The notes: generated by a model from the letters alone, not told the origin. Counted from the stretch's first letter, positions 18,418 to 28,323 are shown. The stretch is 64,000 bases of DNA from Aeoliella straminimaris (GCF_024054565.1 NZ_JAMXLR010000092.1:310001-374000), one strand, 5' to 3'. Numbers and translations are program-made.

Positions 18418-19886
18418 CGTCGTTCCTCCACGCTGGGGGTCACGACTATTTCGTCGCGGAAGCTCCAGACAAATGTCTTTTCGTCGTCGTCCATGTCCAA
18501 TAGACCTGGGTTGACCTGGTGTTCGTCGTCCCGCAATTGGTGTTCGATCTCTTTCACACGGTTTTCATTGCGGGCGCCGCCAGATATCGTCAGGTTGCCA
18601 CCCCGACCGTTGCGGGCGGGTGCCTGCTTAGCGACGATCGAATCCAGCAGGATGTCGCCTTCGGGATCGTAGTCGTCGTGTGCGTCCAAGGCATGGGGCC
18701 TAATGGTTGTGGCGAGCCGGTCGAGTTCGTCCAGCCAGTTGACATCAGTTGCCAGCCATTGCTCGACCTCGGCCGCTTGTTTCAGGTCGGGTGCAAGCTG
18801 CTCAAGATCGGCTTCCAGATCCTTCTGCTCTTGCTCGGCCGCTTTGGCTTCTTTTTGGATCTTGGCCACGTTGCTGTAAGCCATCCAACCGCCGCCTACG
18901 ATGACCAACGCCGCTAGCACACCTGCGAGGGCGAGGGTCGCAACCGGCGTTTTTTTCTCGGGAGGCTTGCGGGGCGCCAGGAAGTCGATCGGCAAGTCGC
19001 GACTCGACATGGCGTATCCGCTGCCAAGCATGCCAGCAAAGCCAGCGGCCTCGGCCGGCCACGCGTCGCTCGACTCGCCCAGCGAACGAATATCGATCTG
19101 AGTGATCCGCCGCGAGAGATCGCGTCCGCACCGTTCGGCGATCTGGGCGTCCTGCTCGCTGCCCACGATCCAGACCAGCGATTGCATGTCCCGGGAGCCT
19201 TGTTCGCTGGAGATCGCCGCGATCGTGCGACGCATTTCGCGAGCGGCTGCCTGGGCGCGAACCTCGATGTCGTCCTCGCCGGGTACCGAAACCGAACGCA
19301 CCGCCACGGTTTGTCCCGCCGAGCTGCCCACCAAATCGAGGTCGCCGCCCCGCAGCGCCACGATCAAATGCACGCCCTGCGACAGGTCCGTCAGTTCGTG
19401 GTTCGCCAACCGCTGGATACCACAGCCACGCATTACGATTGACTCGGGCGTGAGATGCAGATGGGTGCAAACGTTGCGAGCAGCGACGAGGGTGTTTGGG
19501 CTTATACGGGCCGCGAACACCGTAGCCGTTTCATCACCGTCGGAGTCTAGCGGCAAATAGTCGATCGTCGCCGAGTCGTCGATCCTGGGGAACTCGGTGC
19601 TGGCACGCAGCCGAACCACGTCGGGCAGTTCAGCTTTAGGGACGGGGGGAACACGGAGCAAGCGACTTTGCACGTCGCGGCCACCCAGCACGACCAGCAC
19701 CTTCGACCTGCCGGAATGCAGTCGGGACACCAGCGGACGGAGCGCGTCGGCGATGTTGGCCGCCGTGGCTTCGCCTTCGATGGGCGCCATGGCGGCCTTG
19801 CTCGCGCGCAGTATGCTACCGCTTCGGCTGCCCACCAGGGCGCGAACGTGTGTGGAGTCCCAATCGATTACCAGCAGGTCAGACAT
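18414..19886 (-). CDS. PilM/GspL-like actin-fold assembly protein
   Basis: A 490-residue protein. Residues 1-~330 have the actin-like fold of PilM/cytoplasmic GspL (MSDLLVIDWDSTHVRALVGS at the start, VLVVLGGRDVQSRLLRVPP, later EAAGFAGMLGSGY). A membrane helix follows (ATLALAGVLAALVIVGGGW), then a coiled coil and a periplasmic ferredoxin-like part (PilN/GspL-like). The ATG at 19886 matches the family N-terminus. A GTG at 19961 overlapping the gspK stop would add 25 unrelated residues but would give GTGA coupling, so it cannot be excluded. Probably recruits GspE to the platform. Confidence 0.82.
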   Translation of the reverse strand: MSDLLVIDWDSTHVRALVGSRSGSILRASKAAMAPIEGEATAANIADALRPLVSRLHSGRSKVLVVLGGRDVQSRLLRVPPVPKAELPDVVRLRASTEFPRIDDSATIDYLPLDSDGDETATVFAARISPNTLVAARNVCTHLHLTPESIVMRGCGIQRLANHELTDLSQGVHLIVALRGGDLDLVGSSAGQTVAVRSVSVPGEDDIEVRAQAAAREMRRTIAAISSEQGSRDMQSLVWIVGSEQDAQIAERCGRDLSRRITQIDIRSLGESSDAWPAEAAGFAGMLGSGYAMSSRDLPIDFLAPRKPPEKKTPVATLALAGVLAALVIVGGGWMAYSNVAKIQKEAKAAEQEQKDLEADLEQLAPDLKQAAEVEQWLATDVNWLDELDRLATTIRPHALDAHDDYDPEGDILLDSIVAKQAPARNGRGGNLTISGGARNENRVKEIEHQLRDDEHQVNPGLLDMDDDEKTFVWSFRDEIVVTPSVEERR

Positions 19887-19957
19887 TTGTATGTTGCCAA
19901 GAACGTAAGTGTTCGAAACCTCTATTTTATCCACCGCTTGCCGCGCAAGCGAATATT

Positions 19958-21577
19958 TCACTCCATCGGTGCCAAATCCATGGCGCCCAGCTGCTCGACG
20001 GTGAATCCGGCCCCCAGCGGCGACAGGTCGCGAACCGAGCTAATCTTGGGGATCACCCCCGAGTTGTCGATGACCGCTTCCAGACGCGTGTAGGGCCCAT
20101 CTGCTTCGTAATAGCCCACCACCTGGGCCCGGTAGATGTCGCCACCGGCGGTGACCATCGGCATCAATTGCTTCATCTGTTCCAGTGTCAGCACTCCGGA
20201 GCTCAGCAGCCATGTTTCGTACATCTGGTCGGGCTGGTCGATGGCCGGTTCGAATGAGCGGTTGGCCAGGATCTGCTCCACCGCCTGGGGGGGCAGCGCT
20301 TCGGGCATTGTCATGCTTAATCCCTCGAGCAGCACGCGCGGCGCTTGGTTGATGTTCAGTCGTCCCGGAATCACGGCCTGGCCGCCGGCCGTCAGGTTCT
20401 CCATCATCAGTGGCAAGTAGGCCGCCATGGCGCCGGGCTCGTTGGGGAACGCCTCCTCGACGATGGTCCGCTGCGTCTGGCCATTCTCCACAACGCGAGT
20501 TTCCGTACCAATCAAGTCGAGCAGCGAATTGATTGGCACCGAGCCGTTTTGTTCGTAGTCGAAGTCGAGCGAGCCCGCGCTCTTCCGCTGTTCGGTTTGG
20601 CCACCAACATCTTCGACTTCGTCACTTTCCTCGTCGTCTTCCTCGTTGGGGCCGCCCTGACGGTAGGCGATGATGAAATTGGCTTGCTCGGCGTCGAGCA
20701 CTTCGCTCAGTTCCTGGTGCAAGGTTTCGAGGTCGTCGGAATTGATGTCGATCTTGGGAGTACCATCCGCCCGCAAATTCTTTTCGCCACTCCGCAGGGT
20801 CAGGTAGGAGGCCCAACCACGGTTCATACTGCCTGTCGAATTGTCGACATTCTCCACTCCGTACAACTGGGCTTCATCGGCGTCGACAAAAAAATTCCGA
20901 TTGCGGTCGAAGCCGTACAGTAACTCGGGAGTGACGTCGCGCACCAGCAGCAATTGGTCGATGCTTTCCAGCGGACCATTCTGAGGCTCATAGGCCGGAC
21001 TCAACGAGGAATAGTGGTCGCGCTCCGCGCCGAACTCGCGTGGCTCGTCGTCTTCGTCCAGCCAGTCGAGAATGGCGTCGGCAATCGGTTCGGTCATGCC
21101 CGGCAGTCCCATTAGCAGGGTTCGCCCGAGCGCCGCATCGGGATCGCGTGCATCGGCCACCAGGATGGAGTTGAGGTTCAGGCGGGCCGACTCGTCTTCC
21201 AGTCCGTAGCGGTAGCCGGCAAACTCGCCGTAGGTATCGAGGGCCGGAGCGAGGATCGTATAGCGACAGCGGAGACCAGGTTGATCTGCAATCTGGCCCT
21301 CCATATTGGACAGGATCGCTTGCATGTCGGCCGGGTTGTTGGTCTTGCCTCCCTCGGAGGCAACCACCGCCTCGTCGAGCGCCAGGAAGTAGCGGACGTA
21401 TTCGATGCCCGACTCGGCGGCCAGCTTGGTTTGCAATTGCCTTTGTCCGACGTCGGCCGCTTTGTATTCGGCGAACGACCATTCGTAAAACGCGGCGCAC
21501 GTGAGCGTGAGCATCACCACCACGATCAGCACGGTGAGCAGCAGACTGCCACGTCGTTGTCGCTTGGCGGTTATCAT
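19958..21577 (-). CDS. gspK: Type II secretion minor pseudopilin GspK
   Basis: A 539-residue protein, longer than typical GspK (about 320). It has the N-terminal pseudopilin helix RRGSLLLTVLIVVVML and the GspK signature LAAESGIEYVRYFLAL, DESARLNLNSIL (~125) and ADAILDWLDEDDEPREFGAE (~165-185). A large acidic insertion (EEDDEESDEVEDVGG, ~310-330) accounts for part of the extra length. GspK caps the pseudopilus with GspI and GspJ. It overlaps gspJ by 4 bases upstream, so the pseudopilin genes form a tightly coupled operon. Confidence 0.92.
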   Translation of the reverse strand: MITAKRQRRGSLLLTVLIVVVMLTLTCAAFYEWSFAEYKAADVGQRQLQTKLAAESGIEYVRYFLALDEAVVASEGGKTNNPADMQAILSNMEGQIADQPGLRCRYTILAPALDTYGEFAGYRYGLEDESARLNLNSILVADARDPDAALGRTLLMGLPGMTEPIADAILDWLDEDDEPREFGAERDHYSSLSPAYEPQNGPLESIDQLLLVRDVTPELLYGFDRNRNFFVDADEAQLYGVENVDNSTGSMNRGWASYLTLRSGEKNLRADGTPKIDINSDDLETLHQELSEVLDAEQANFIIAYRQGGPNEEDDEESDEVEDVGGQTEQRKSAGSLDFDYEQNGSVPINSLLDLIGTETRVVENGQTQRTIVEEAFPNEPGAMAAYLPLMMENLTAGGQAVIPGRLNINQAPRVLLEGLSMTMPEALPPQAVEQILANRSFEPAIDQPDQMYETWLLSSGVLTLEQMKQLMPMVTAGGDIYRAQVVGYYEADGPYTRLEAVIDNSGVIPKISSVRDLSPLGAGFTVEQLGAMDLAPME

Positions 21578-22617
21578 CGGCTACCTCCCAAACTGGAAGT
21601 GCCACCGCTGCTGCTACTGCCACTCGTACTGCCGCCCGCGGTGGACGAGCCGCTGGTAGACGACACCAGATCGGCACTGTAGTAGTTCCAAGTGCTTGGC
21701 AGAGCAATCACCATGACGTAAGGGGCCGACTCGGTGGTGGTGACTTGGCCCTGGGCATCTTCACGCTCCTCGGTAAACCAGAGCCGCACTTCCACCGCTC
21801 GCGGAAGTTGTCCCTGCATTTCTTGCATGTCCCAGTACTCGTATTGCTGCGCACCATCGAAGTAGCGGAACTCGAGTCGGGTTACTTCGGGAGCCACCAA
21901 CTGCGGTTCGCCCACCAAGGCCATGGTGGTGCCGGTCTGGTTGGCCCAGTTTAGCAGGTCGCGGTTTGCTTCCTGACGAATCAGGCCCGTGGAGTACTGC
22001 ACCCCGCGCATCGAGCTGCTTACGCCCAGCGTGGTGGCGCCTTGCCCCAGCGCGTACCGCACGGTGCTGATGCCCGAGATGCTGGTGGAGGGTACCACGT
22101 TTCCAGTGCTGTCGAGCTCGAAGGTGGGCCGCTCGCGATAGACGTCCAGTTGCAGTTCCTGCATGGTGCCGTACAACCCGAGTGGTTGGCGAAGCGACGT
22201 CGACTGAGCCATGTCGTCGGACGAAGACGATTCGTTGCTGGCCGAGCCACTGCCCGCCGTGCCACCGCTGCCGGCCGTACCTGCCCCCCGGCCACCACTG
22301 CCGGCGCCGTCCGACGACCCAATGCTGTCGAGCGAGTCGACGTCGAACTCGGCCATGGCTTCGGCAAGTTGCATGGCGGTCGAGGTATCTTGTGGGTCGT
22401 AGATTACGCCGTGATGCACATCGCTGCGGATGAGTCCGACAACGCCTTCCACCAAGCGCGCCTGTTCCACCTTTTCGCGGCTCACCACGGCGCGCGATAC
22501 GCCCAGCGACAAGGCTGCCGCCAACATTGCCAGCAGCACGGCCGATAGCGCCAGCGCGAGAATCAACTCGATCAGCGTGAAGCCGCGGGATTCGCGTTGT
22601 GGGAGGCGGGGGGACAT
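21574..22617 (-). CDS. gspJ: Type II secretion minor pseudopilin GspJ
   Basis: A 347-residue protein with a canonical prepilin peptidase site, RGFTLIELILALALS, at residues ~11-25. The cleaved helix is followed by a GspJ-like periplasmic region (REKVEQARLVEGVVGLIRSD; later LVAPEVTRLEFRYFDGAQQ, with AVEVRLWF). A Gly/Ser-rich insertion near 105-130 and a Ser/Gly-rich C-terminal tail are additions. It starts 7 bases after gspI and overlaps gspK by 4 bases. GspJ forms the pseudopilus tip with GspI and GspK. Confidence 0.88.
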   Translation of the reverse strand: MSPRLPQRESRGFTLIELILALALSAVLLAMLAAALSLGVSRAVVSREKVEQARLVEGVVGLIRSDVHHGVIYDPQDTSTAMQLAEAMAEFDVDSLDSIGSSDGAGSGGRGAGTAGSGGTAGSGSASNESSSSDDMAQSTSLRQPLGLYGTMQELQLDVYRERPTFELDSTGNVVPSTSISGISTVRYALGQGATTLGVSSSMRGVQYSTGLIRQEANRDLLNWANQTGTTMALVGEPQLVAPEVTRLEFRYFDGAQQYEYWDMQEMQGQLPRAVEVRLWFTEEREDAQGQVTTTESAPYVMVIALPSTWNYYSADLVSSTSGSSTAGGSTSGSSSSGGTSSLGGSR

Positions 22618-22624
22618 CGAGGGA

Positions 22625-23110
22625 TTATTGGGAGGTTGAGGTCGAGCCCGACGACTCGGCCGTGGCGGCTGTTGCCGCGCTGGCGGCGGCTACGGCCATC
22701 TGTTCAGCGTACTCGGGGTCCTGGAACCAACGGACCAGCTCGCACGCAGGATGCTCGGTGCCATCCAGCTTGCGTCCGACCAGCACACGCACCTGCACCA
22801 GTTGCTCGACGGTTGTCGGTTCGATCATGATTTGCACCAGCCAGTCTTCGAGCGCTTCGGTGTCCGACAGTTGCATCGGGCCGGCATTTTCGATTTGCAT
22901 CGACCCGCACTTCAGTTGGTCGATGATGGTTTGCCCCACGATACGGGCTTCCAAGCCGTCGACTGCGTTTGCGGAGTTGGTAAACGCCTGGGAGATGATG
23001 GTGCCGATGTAGCCCAGTGAGATCGCCAAAATGGCGATGGCCAGAATCACCTCCAGCAGGGTGAAGGCGTGGCGGTTGGCTGAGCGGACTTGGTTGTGGC
23101 CGGTCATCAT
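22625..23110 (-). CDS. gspI: Type II secretion minor pseudopilin GspI
   Basis: A 161-residue protein. The ATG at 23110 overlaps the gspH stop (ATGA) and is preferred to a frame extension reaching 23263. The prepilin motif is RHAFTLLEVILAIAILAISL, with Ala instead of Gly before the cleavage point. A GspI-type body follows (LEARIVGQTIIDQLKCG, VQVRVLVGRKLDG). The C-terminus is an Ala/Ser/Thr-rich tail. Tip component of the pseudopilus. Confidence 0.85.
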   Translation of the reverse strand: MMTGHNQVRSANRHAFTLLEVILAIAILAISLGYIGTIISQAFTNSANAVDGLEARIVGQTIIDQLKCGSMQIENAGPMQLSDTEALEDWLVQIMIEPTTVEQLVQVRVLVGRKLDGTEHPACELVRWFQDPEYAEQMAVAAASAATAATAESSGSTSTSQ

Positions 23111-23658
23111 CGCGTCTCCCGGAAGCTGGGCACGTCGGACGCGTTCGCCGTACAGGTCAGGCCTCGGAGCGTGACCTGCATTTGCTTGCCGCTCGATTCT
23201 TCCAGCACCACCACAGCGTCGTAAGATGTGCCATCGGGATTGAACACCACCGGCTGCGACCATTGTCCTTCGTCGATGTAGTAAGAGCCGGTTTGCTGCG
23301 TGAGCGCGGTGGGCGATGCCGCTTGGAGGGAGCGAAACACGATGCCTTCGGGCAGTTGCGGGTTCTCCGTCACCGGGGCGTCTGGATCGGGCGTGGCGAT
23401 TTGCCCCAGCGGCGATAAGCGAAATTCGCGGCCGCCAAGCACGCAGGTAAACACCATTCGCTGGCCACTGGCGACCGACTGATGCTTGCCATCGGCCCAG
23501 GCGGTGCGAACCTGGTCGACTCCTTTGTGCAGTTTGGAACGCAACACCGAAGCGTCGAGCGTCATGACCGTGAAGCCCGCTATCACCACCAACAGCGCGA
23601 GAACCAGGAGGATCTCAATCAGGGTGAAAGCGGAACGAACGGGTCGCGGGGGGGACAT
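23107..23658 (-). CDS. gspH: Type II secretion pseudopilin GspH-like
   Basis: A 183-residue protein with the prepilin segment RSAFTLIEILLVLALLVVI (residues ~8-26; Ala at -1 of the cleavage point). The body resembles GspH/FimT: VRTAWADGKHQSVASGQRM followed by beta strands. It lies 84 bases after gspG and overlaps gspI by 4 bases. GspH links the major pseudopilus to the tip complex. Ordering within the gsp run supports the call more than sequence detail does. Confidence 0.82.
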   Translation of the reverse strand: MSPPRPVRSAFTLIEILLVLALLVVIAGFTVMTLDASVLRSKLHKGVDQVRTAWADGKHQSVASGQRMVFTCVLGGREFRLSPLGQIATPDPDAPVTENPQLPEGIVFRSLQAASPTALTQQTGSYYIDEGQWSQPVVFNPDGTSYDAVVVLEESSGKQMQVTLRGLTCTANASDVPSFRETR

Positions 23659-23742
23659 GACAGCTCGCTAAATGTGGGCTAAGCCGCAAGCAACCGCCCG
23701 CGGCTTAGCCAAAAACTCGCAATAGTCTTTGCTGGGAGCGGC

Positions 23743-24180
23743 TCAGCTTTCCCAGTTGCCAATATCGTCTTCGGTGCCATCCTGGCCATCGGGACCCACC
23801 GACCAGAGGTCGTAGGTGTCCGAGTTCTTCTTGCCGGGCACGGCGATGTTGTAGTCGTTGCCCCAGGGGTCCTTGGTCACGTCCTTCTTCTTCAGGTACG
23901 GACCAGCCCAATCGTTGTTGCCATCGTCCGAAGGACGCGTGACCAACTCTTGGAGGTCGCTGGGGTAGCGCTTCATGTGCCATTCGTACAGGTCGATGGC
24001 GCTCTCCAGGGTGCCGATGTCGCCCTTGGCGGCGTCTGCAAACGCCTTTTCACGAGTACCGCCGAAGATCTGCACCGCCATGGCGCCGAGCACCACCAGG
24101 ATGCCGAGCACCAGCAGCAGTTCGATCAGCGTGAAACCGGCGCTACTACGGCGACGACTTCTGTGCGATTTGTGAGTCAT
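23743..24180 (-). CDS. gspG: Type II secretion major pseudopilin GspG
   Basis: A 145-residue protein with SAGFTLIELLLVLGILVVLG (cleavage after Gly15, Glu at +5) and the characteristic GspG body: AAKGDIGTLESAIDLYEWH, RYPSDLQELVTRP, then WAGPYLKKKDVTKDPWGNDY and a C-terminal GPDGQDGTEDDIGNW calcium-site region. It polymerises into the pseudopilus. A 176-base gap separates it from gspF upstream, containing a CTGCTC/GAGCAG hairpin (24215-24231). The gap could allow a separate promoter for the abundant pilin. Confidence 0.96.
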   Translation of the reverse strand: MTHKSHRSRRRSSAGFTLIELLLVLGILVVLGAMAVQIFGGTREKAFADAAKGDIGTLESAIDLYEWHMKRYPSDLQELVTRPSDDGNNDWAGPYLKKKDVTKDPWGNDYNIAVPGKKNSDTYDLWSVGPDGQDGTEDDIGNWES

Positions 24181-24356
24181 CTTAAACTCTCCTGTTATCC
24201 ATCAGTTTAGGCGGGCTGCTCCTAATGAGCAGAGTAGGGGGGCCAGTTATTTCTCTTGCCGGGCCGTCCTCGACCTCGGGCTCTACTTATTTAACCACCG
24301 ACTTCGGCGAACGGTTCCTTTTCGTCTTTCGTCGGACGGTTTTCGTTATTTGCCTC

Positions 24357-25568
24357 TTATACGGTCGATCCCATTTTAAGGACCGGCAGCAGCAAGGCCA
24401 GGACCACAATCAGCACGACTACCGCCAGCAACACTAGCAGCAGCGGTTCCAGCAGTCGGACGGCCAGGTCCAGCTTGCGCCAGGTTTGGCGTTCAAGAGT
24501 ATCCGCTACTTGAGTTAACACCGTTTCGAGGCTGTTGGACTGTTCGGCGACCGCAATCATTTCTACGACATTCTTGGGAAAGTAGCCACTTTCGCCCAGG
24601 GGAGCGGCCAGACTTTGTCCCGAGGTGATGTTCTCAGAAGCATTCTGCACGGCGTCCATCAGCACTTTATTGCCCGTGGATTCGGACGAAATATCGAGCG
24701 ACCGGACTATCGGCACACCACCCCGCAGGAGGGTTCCCAGCACCCGACAAAACCGTGCCACGGCCAGGCTCAAATAGATGTCACCCGCCATGGGGATGCG
24801 GAGTTTAATCTTGTCGAGTTCTCGTCGGCCTGCCGGCGTTTGAAAGTGACGCCGCAACAGAAAGACGACTAGGACCAATCCAACGGCGAGGAAGATGCCA
24901 TAGTCTTGCAGGAAACTGCTGAATGCCAAGAGCCCGCTAGTCACAGCCGGCAATTGCCCCTGGCGTTCGAGGTTGGCGAACAGGTCCTTGAAGCTGGGCA
25001 CGACGAACACCAACAGGGCCGTGACGATACCCGTACCAATGACCGACAGCACCATGGGGTAGGCCAGCGCGCCCATCACGCGGCTCTTCAATTCGCCTTG
25101 CTGTTCGGCAAACGCCGAGACGCGCTCCAGCGCGTCTTCCAGGAAGCCACCTTCGCCACCGGCGCGGACGATGCTGATGCTCAGCTCGTCGAACGCCTTG
25201 GGGTTGTGCGCCATGGCTTCGGCCAACGTGGCCCCGTCTTCCACGCGGCTTTTCACATCGCCGAGCACGGCCTTGAGTTTTGGCTGCGACGTTTGATCGC
25301 TAATTACCTGCAGCGATCGCAACAGCGGCACGCCACTACGGAGCAGGGCTGCAAGCTGAGAGTAAACCGGAGCCACGACCCGTCCGGGTACTTTGATGGC
25401 TTCGTCACCCGTTCCGGCGGCGATTGCCTTCTTGTCTGCCGAGACCTGTACCGGGAACAAGTCCCGCCCCGCGAGTTGGGTGAGCGCCTCGCGCTCGCTG
25501 CCCGCCGCCAATGTGCCTTCCACACGCTGGCCACTCAAGTTTCGGGCGATGTAAGCGAAGTCGGGCAT
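24357..25568 (-). CDS. gspF: Type II secretion inner-membrane platform protein GspF
   Basis: A 403-residue GspF/PilC family protein: the N-terminal MPDFAYIARNLSGQRVEG start, two copies of the cytoplasmic T2SSF domain (~65-190 and ~270-390) with ALLRSGVPLLRSLQVISDQT and LLRGGVPIVRSLDISSEST, and three membrane segments (~165-190, ~215-235 and ~370-395). It forms the inner-membrane base that couples GspE to pseudopilus growth. It follows gspE with an 86-base gap. Confidence 0.95.
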   Translation of the reverse strand: MPDFAYIARNLSGQRVEGTLAAGSEREALTQLAGRDLFPVQVSADKKAIAAGTGDEAIKVPGRVVAPVYSQLAALLRSGVPLLRSLQVISDQTSQPKLKAVLGDVKSRVEDGATLAEAMAHNPKAFDELSISIVRAGGEGGFLEDALERVSAFAEQQGELKSRVMGALAYPMVLSVIGTGIVTALLVFVVPSFKDLFANLERQGQLPAVTSGLLAFSSFLQDYGIFLAVGLVLVVFLLRRHFQTPAGRRELDKIKLRIPMAGDIYLSLAVARFCRVLGTLLRGGVPIVRSLDISSESTGNKVLMDAVQNASENITSGQSLAAPLGESGYFPKNVVEMIAVAEQSNSLETVLTQVADTLERQTWRKLDLAVRLLEPLLLVLLAVVVLIVVLALLLPVLKMGSTV

Positions 25569-25654
25569 GAGGGGAGGGGGCGCGGATCAGAGGGTGTGGG
25601 AATGGGTAACAGTGCTGTTGGCTGGTTTTCTTCGGAGGTAGCGGAGGCGTCGCT

Positions 25655-27352
25655 CTAAATCATGTCTCCCTTGGTGACGCGCAGCACCTCTTCTACGGTG
25701 GTGCTGCCCCCCAGGGCTTTCTTCCAGGCATCCTGTCGCAGAGTGTGCATGCCGTCTTTCAGGGCGGCCTGGCGGATTTCCCAACTGCTGGCGCGGTCGT
25801 GAGCCAGTTGGCGGACCGAGTCGGTGGTGGGGCACAGTTCGTATATGCCTTGGCGGCCGGCGTAACCGATTTCGCGGCACTTGCGGCAGCCGCGCGGATG
25901 ATACAACTTGCCGCCGGCCTCCTGGAAATCGTCCCAAGGGAAGTCCTTCGGCAGGTCGCCACGATCCGGCGTGTAGGCCTCTTTGCACTCCGGGCACAGT
26001 CGCCGCACCAGCCGCTGGGCCATGACCGCTTCGATGGTACTGGCTACCAGGAACGGCTCGATGCCCATGTCGACCAAACGTGTGTAAGCGCTGGGAGCGT
26101 CGTTGGTGTGCAGCGTACTAAACACCAGGTGACCGGTGAGCGCGGCTTGGATGGCGTTCTCCGCCGTTTCGTGATCGCGGATTTCGCCCACCAGTACCAC
26201 GTCGGGGTCGTGACGCAAGATAGACCGCAGCGAGGCGGCGAACGTCAGTCCGATTTTCGGATGGACCTGAATCTGGTTGATGCCGTCCAGTTGATATTCC
26301 ACCGGGTCTTCGGTGGTGATGATCTTGGTGTCTTCGCTCTTGATCTCCAGCAGCGAGCTGTAGAGCGTGGTCGTCTTACCAGAACCCGTGGGACCAGTCA
26401 CCAGTACGATACCGTGCGGAATGCGGATGTACTGACCAAAGCTGCCGTACATTTCGGCGCCCATGCCGAGCTTGGTGAGCGAGAACTCCATCGACCCTTT
26501 GTCCAATAGACGCATGACGATGCTTTCGCCATGAATCATTGGAATCACGCTCACACGTACATCGACCTCGCGGCCGGCGACGCGGAGCTTGATACGACCG
26601 TCCTGCGGCAATCGCTTTTCGGCGATGTTCAGCCGCGCCATGATCTTCAAACGGCTGACGATCGCGGCGTGGAAGTGGTTGATCTCCGGGGGCACCGGCT
26701 GGGCATGCAGGATGCCGTCGATACGATAGCGAATCTTGATGCCGGCGCCTTGCGACTCGATGTGCACGTCGCTCGCGCGAGTCTCAACCGCTTCGAGCAG
26801 GATTTCGTTCACCAGTCGGACGACCGACGCTTCCTGTGCCTCGGCGGCCAGCTCGGCGTCGTCGGCATCGATTTCCTCCAGCAGTTGGATTTCGTCCTGC
26901 CGCGCGGCCAACAGCCCTTCGACCGTCTCGCTACCCACGCCCAGATGATTTTTGATGCGTTCGGCAATCTGCCGACGCTCGGCCAGTACGGGCTCGATGT
27001 GCGTGCCGGTGTGGTTGGCCAGTTCGTCCAGGGCGTAGAAGTCGAACGGGTTGTTCGTGGCAACCACGATCGAGCCGTTGTCGCGACGCACTGGGAACAA
27101 ATCGAAGCGATGGATCAGTCGCTGCGGAAACTCGTTCAGCAGACTCAGGTCGACATCGGTGTGCTCCAGGTCGATAACGTCGACACCGATTTCCTGGCCC
27201 AGCGCTTCGAGCACGTCCTCTTCGTTCACCCAGCCGTGATCGACAGCTGCCATTTCCAGACGCTCGGGTCCACCATTGACTGATTGACTCAGTTCGGCGA
27301 CCTGTTCGGCGGTCAGCAGTCCACGTTTTACTAGTAGTGCGCCAGTTTCCAC
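25655..27352 (-). CDS. gspE: Type II secretion ATPase GspE
   Basis: A 565-residue GspE/PilB ATPase. Residues ~1-145 form the N-terminal GspE-N domain. The ATPase core has Walker A GPTGSGKTT (320-328), the Asp box TEDPVEYQLDGINQ (347-360), Walker B VVLVGEIRD (385-393) and the His box LHTNDAP. A four-cysteine zinc motif is intact (CPEC at 453-456 and CRKC at 489-492). It powers pseudopilus extension from the cytoplasm. It is the first gene of the gsp run, and the 257-base region upstream (27353-27609) probably holds the operon promoter. Confidence 0.96.
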   Translation of the reverse strand: METGALLVKRGLLTAEQVAELSQSVNGGPERLEMAAVDHGWVNEEDVLEALGQEIGVDVIDLEHTDVDLSLLNEFPQRLIHRFDLFPVRRDNGSIVVATNNPFDFYALDELANHTGTHIEPVLAERRQIAERIKNHLGVGSETVEGLLAARQDEIQLLEEIDADDAELAAEAQEASVVRLVNEILLEAVETRASDVHIESQGAGIKIRYRIDGILHAQPVPPEINHFHAAIVSRLKIMARLNIAEKRLPQDGRIKLRVAGREVDVRVSVIPMIHGESIVMRLLDKGSMEFSLTKLGMGAEMYGSFGQYIRIPHGIVLVTGPTGSGKTTTLYSSLLEIKSEDTKIITTEDPVEYQLDGINQIQVHPKIGLTFAASLRSILRHDPDVVLVGEIRDHETAENAIQAALTGHLVFSTLHTNDAPSAYTRLVDMGIEPFLVASTIEAVMAQRLVRRLCPECKEAYTPDRGDLPKDFPWDDFQEAGGKLYHPRGCRKCREIGYAGRQGIYELCPTTDSVRQLAHDRASSWEIRQAALKDGMHTLRQDAWKKALGGSTTVEEVLRVTKGDMI

Positions 27353-27609
27353 GTCGTTGCGCCTGAGGGTTTGCAGAAGGGAGGGGGACGGCGCAAAGGC
27401 AGTTAGCGCCGGGAGGGGGATCGTGTTGCCACGAAGTTAGGTACCCACGAATTGGACGCCGGGTTGCAGCAATCAATTCCCAGGTTTGGATATTATGAAC
27501 GCCCAAGCCTCTGGCCGCAAATTGTTGCGACCAGCGGCTTTGGGCAATATTTCGCCTGCTCAGCCAGGGCTGGGGACGGCCCGGCTCGCTTCTCAGCAGT
27601 CTTGAGTGA

Positions 27610-28323
27610 TTAGTTGCCCTGCGGGCGGCCACGTCCGCCACGTCCGCCAGGACCTTGCTGGCCACCGAAGCCGCCGCGACCGAAGCCCCGCTGCTCGACT
27701 TCGAATTCGGAGCCGGTCATGGACTTCAGCTTCGATTGCTGCTCGGGAGTCAGCACTTGCATCAACTCCTCCTCTGCATCTTTTCGCAGCTGAGCGATCT
27801 TTTCTTGCATCTCCTGCTGCAACTCCTGGGCTTTGGCCATCAGTTCTTCCCGCTGGGCATCGGTAATGCCGAGTTCTTCGGCCAATGGGCCCCGCAGGGC
27901 GCCTTGCAGTCCGCCACGCTGGATTTGCTGCTGGAGCTGGATTTCCTTCAACCGCGCCATCTGGTGGGGCAGCAAGATGTTGCCCATCCGGCTTTCGGCT
28001 TCGGCCCGGATATCTTCCATATCCTCGCGCATTGTCTGGAAACGATCGCGGCGTTCCTCATCCGACAAGTCCCGCATGCCTTCGAACATCGACCGCATTT
28101 CGTTGCGGAGGTCGTCCCCCATGGACTGGAGGTCGGCGAGCTGGTCGTCGGTGATCTCGAGCTCCGCCCGCACGTTGTCCGATTGCAGCAGGCCAGTGAC
28201 GTCGCCGCCGGGGCCACCAAATCTACCGCGGCCACCGCCTGGCTGGGCGAGCACGTCCGCCGAGCAGGCTGCCAAGACCGCCAGGGCCAGCAGCGAAAGG
28301 GAAAAGATTCGGTTTGAGGTCAT
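27610..28323 (-). CDS. Spy/CpxP-like periplasmic protein with Gly-rich ends
   Basis: A 237-residue protein. The start at 28323 is supported by GGAGA about 8 bases upstream. The export signal contains a LAAC lipobox-like site (Cys20), but VLAQ shortly after could also be a normal signal peptidase site. The mature part is highly helical and rich in Gln, Met and Glu (ITDAQREELMAKAQELQQEM), ending with LTPEQQSKLKSM, which is like the LTxxQ motif of Spy/CpxP proteins. Both ends are Gly/Arg-rich (GGGRGRFGGPGG). A chaperone or stress role in the periplasm is possible. Confidence 0.65.
   Translation of the reverse strand: MTSNRIFSLSLLALAVLAACSADVLAQPGGGRGRFGGPGGDVTGLLQSDNVRAELEITDDQLADLQSMGDDLRNEMRSMFEGMRDLSDEERRDRFQTMREDMEDIRAEAESRMGNILLPHQMARLKEIQLQQQIQRGGLQGALRGPLAEELGITDAQREELMAKAQELQQEMQEKIAQLRKDAEEELMQVLTPEQQSKLKSMTGSEFEVEQRGFGRGGFGGQQGPGGRGGRGRPQGN

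Noticed and set aside
24215..24231. CTGCTC/GAGCAG hairpin between gspF and gspG as a terminator
   Set aside because: The stem is only 6 bp and no T-run follows on the minus strand. A minor structure is possible but a terminator is not supported.
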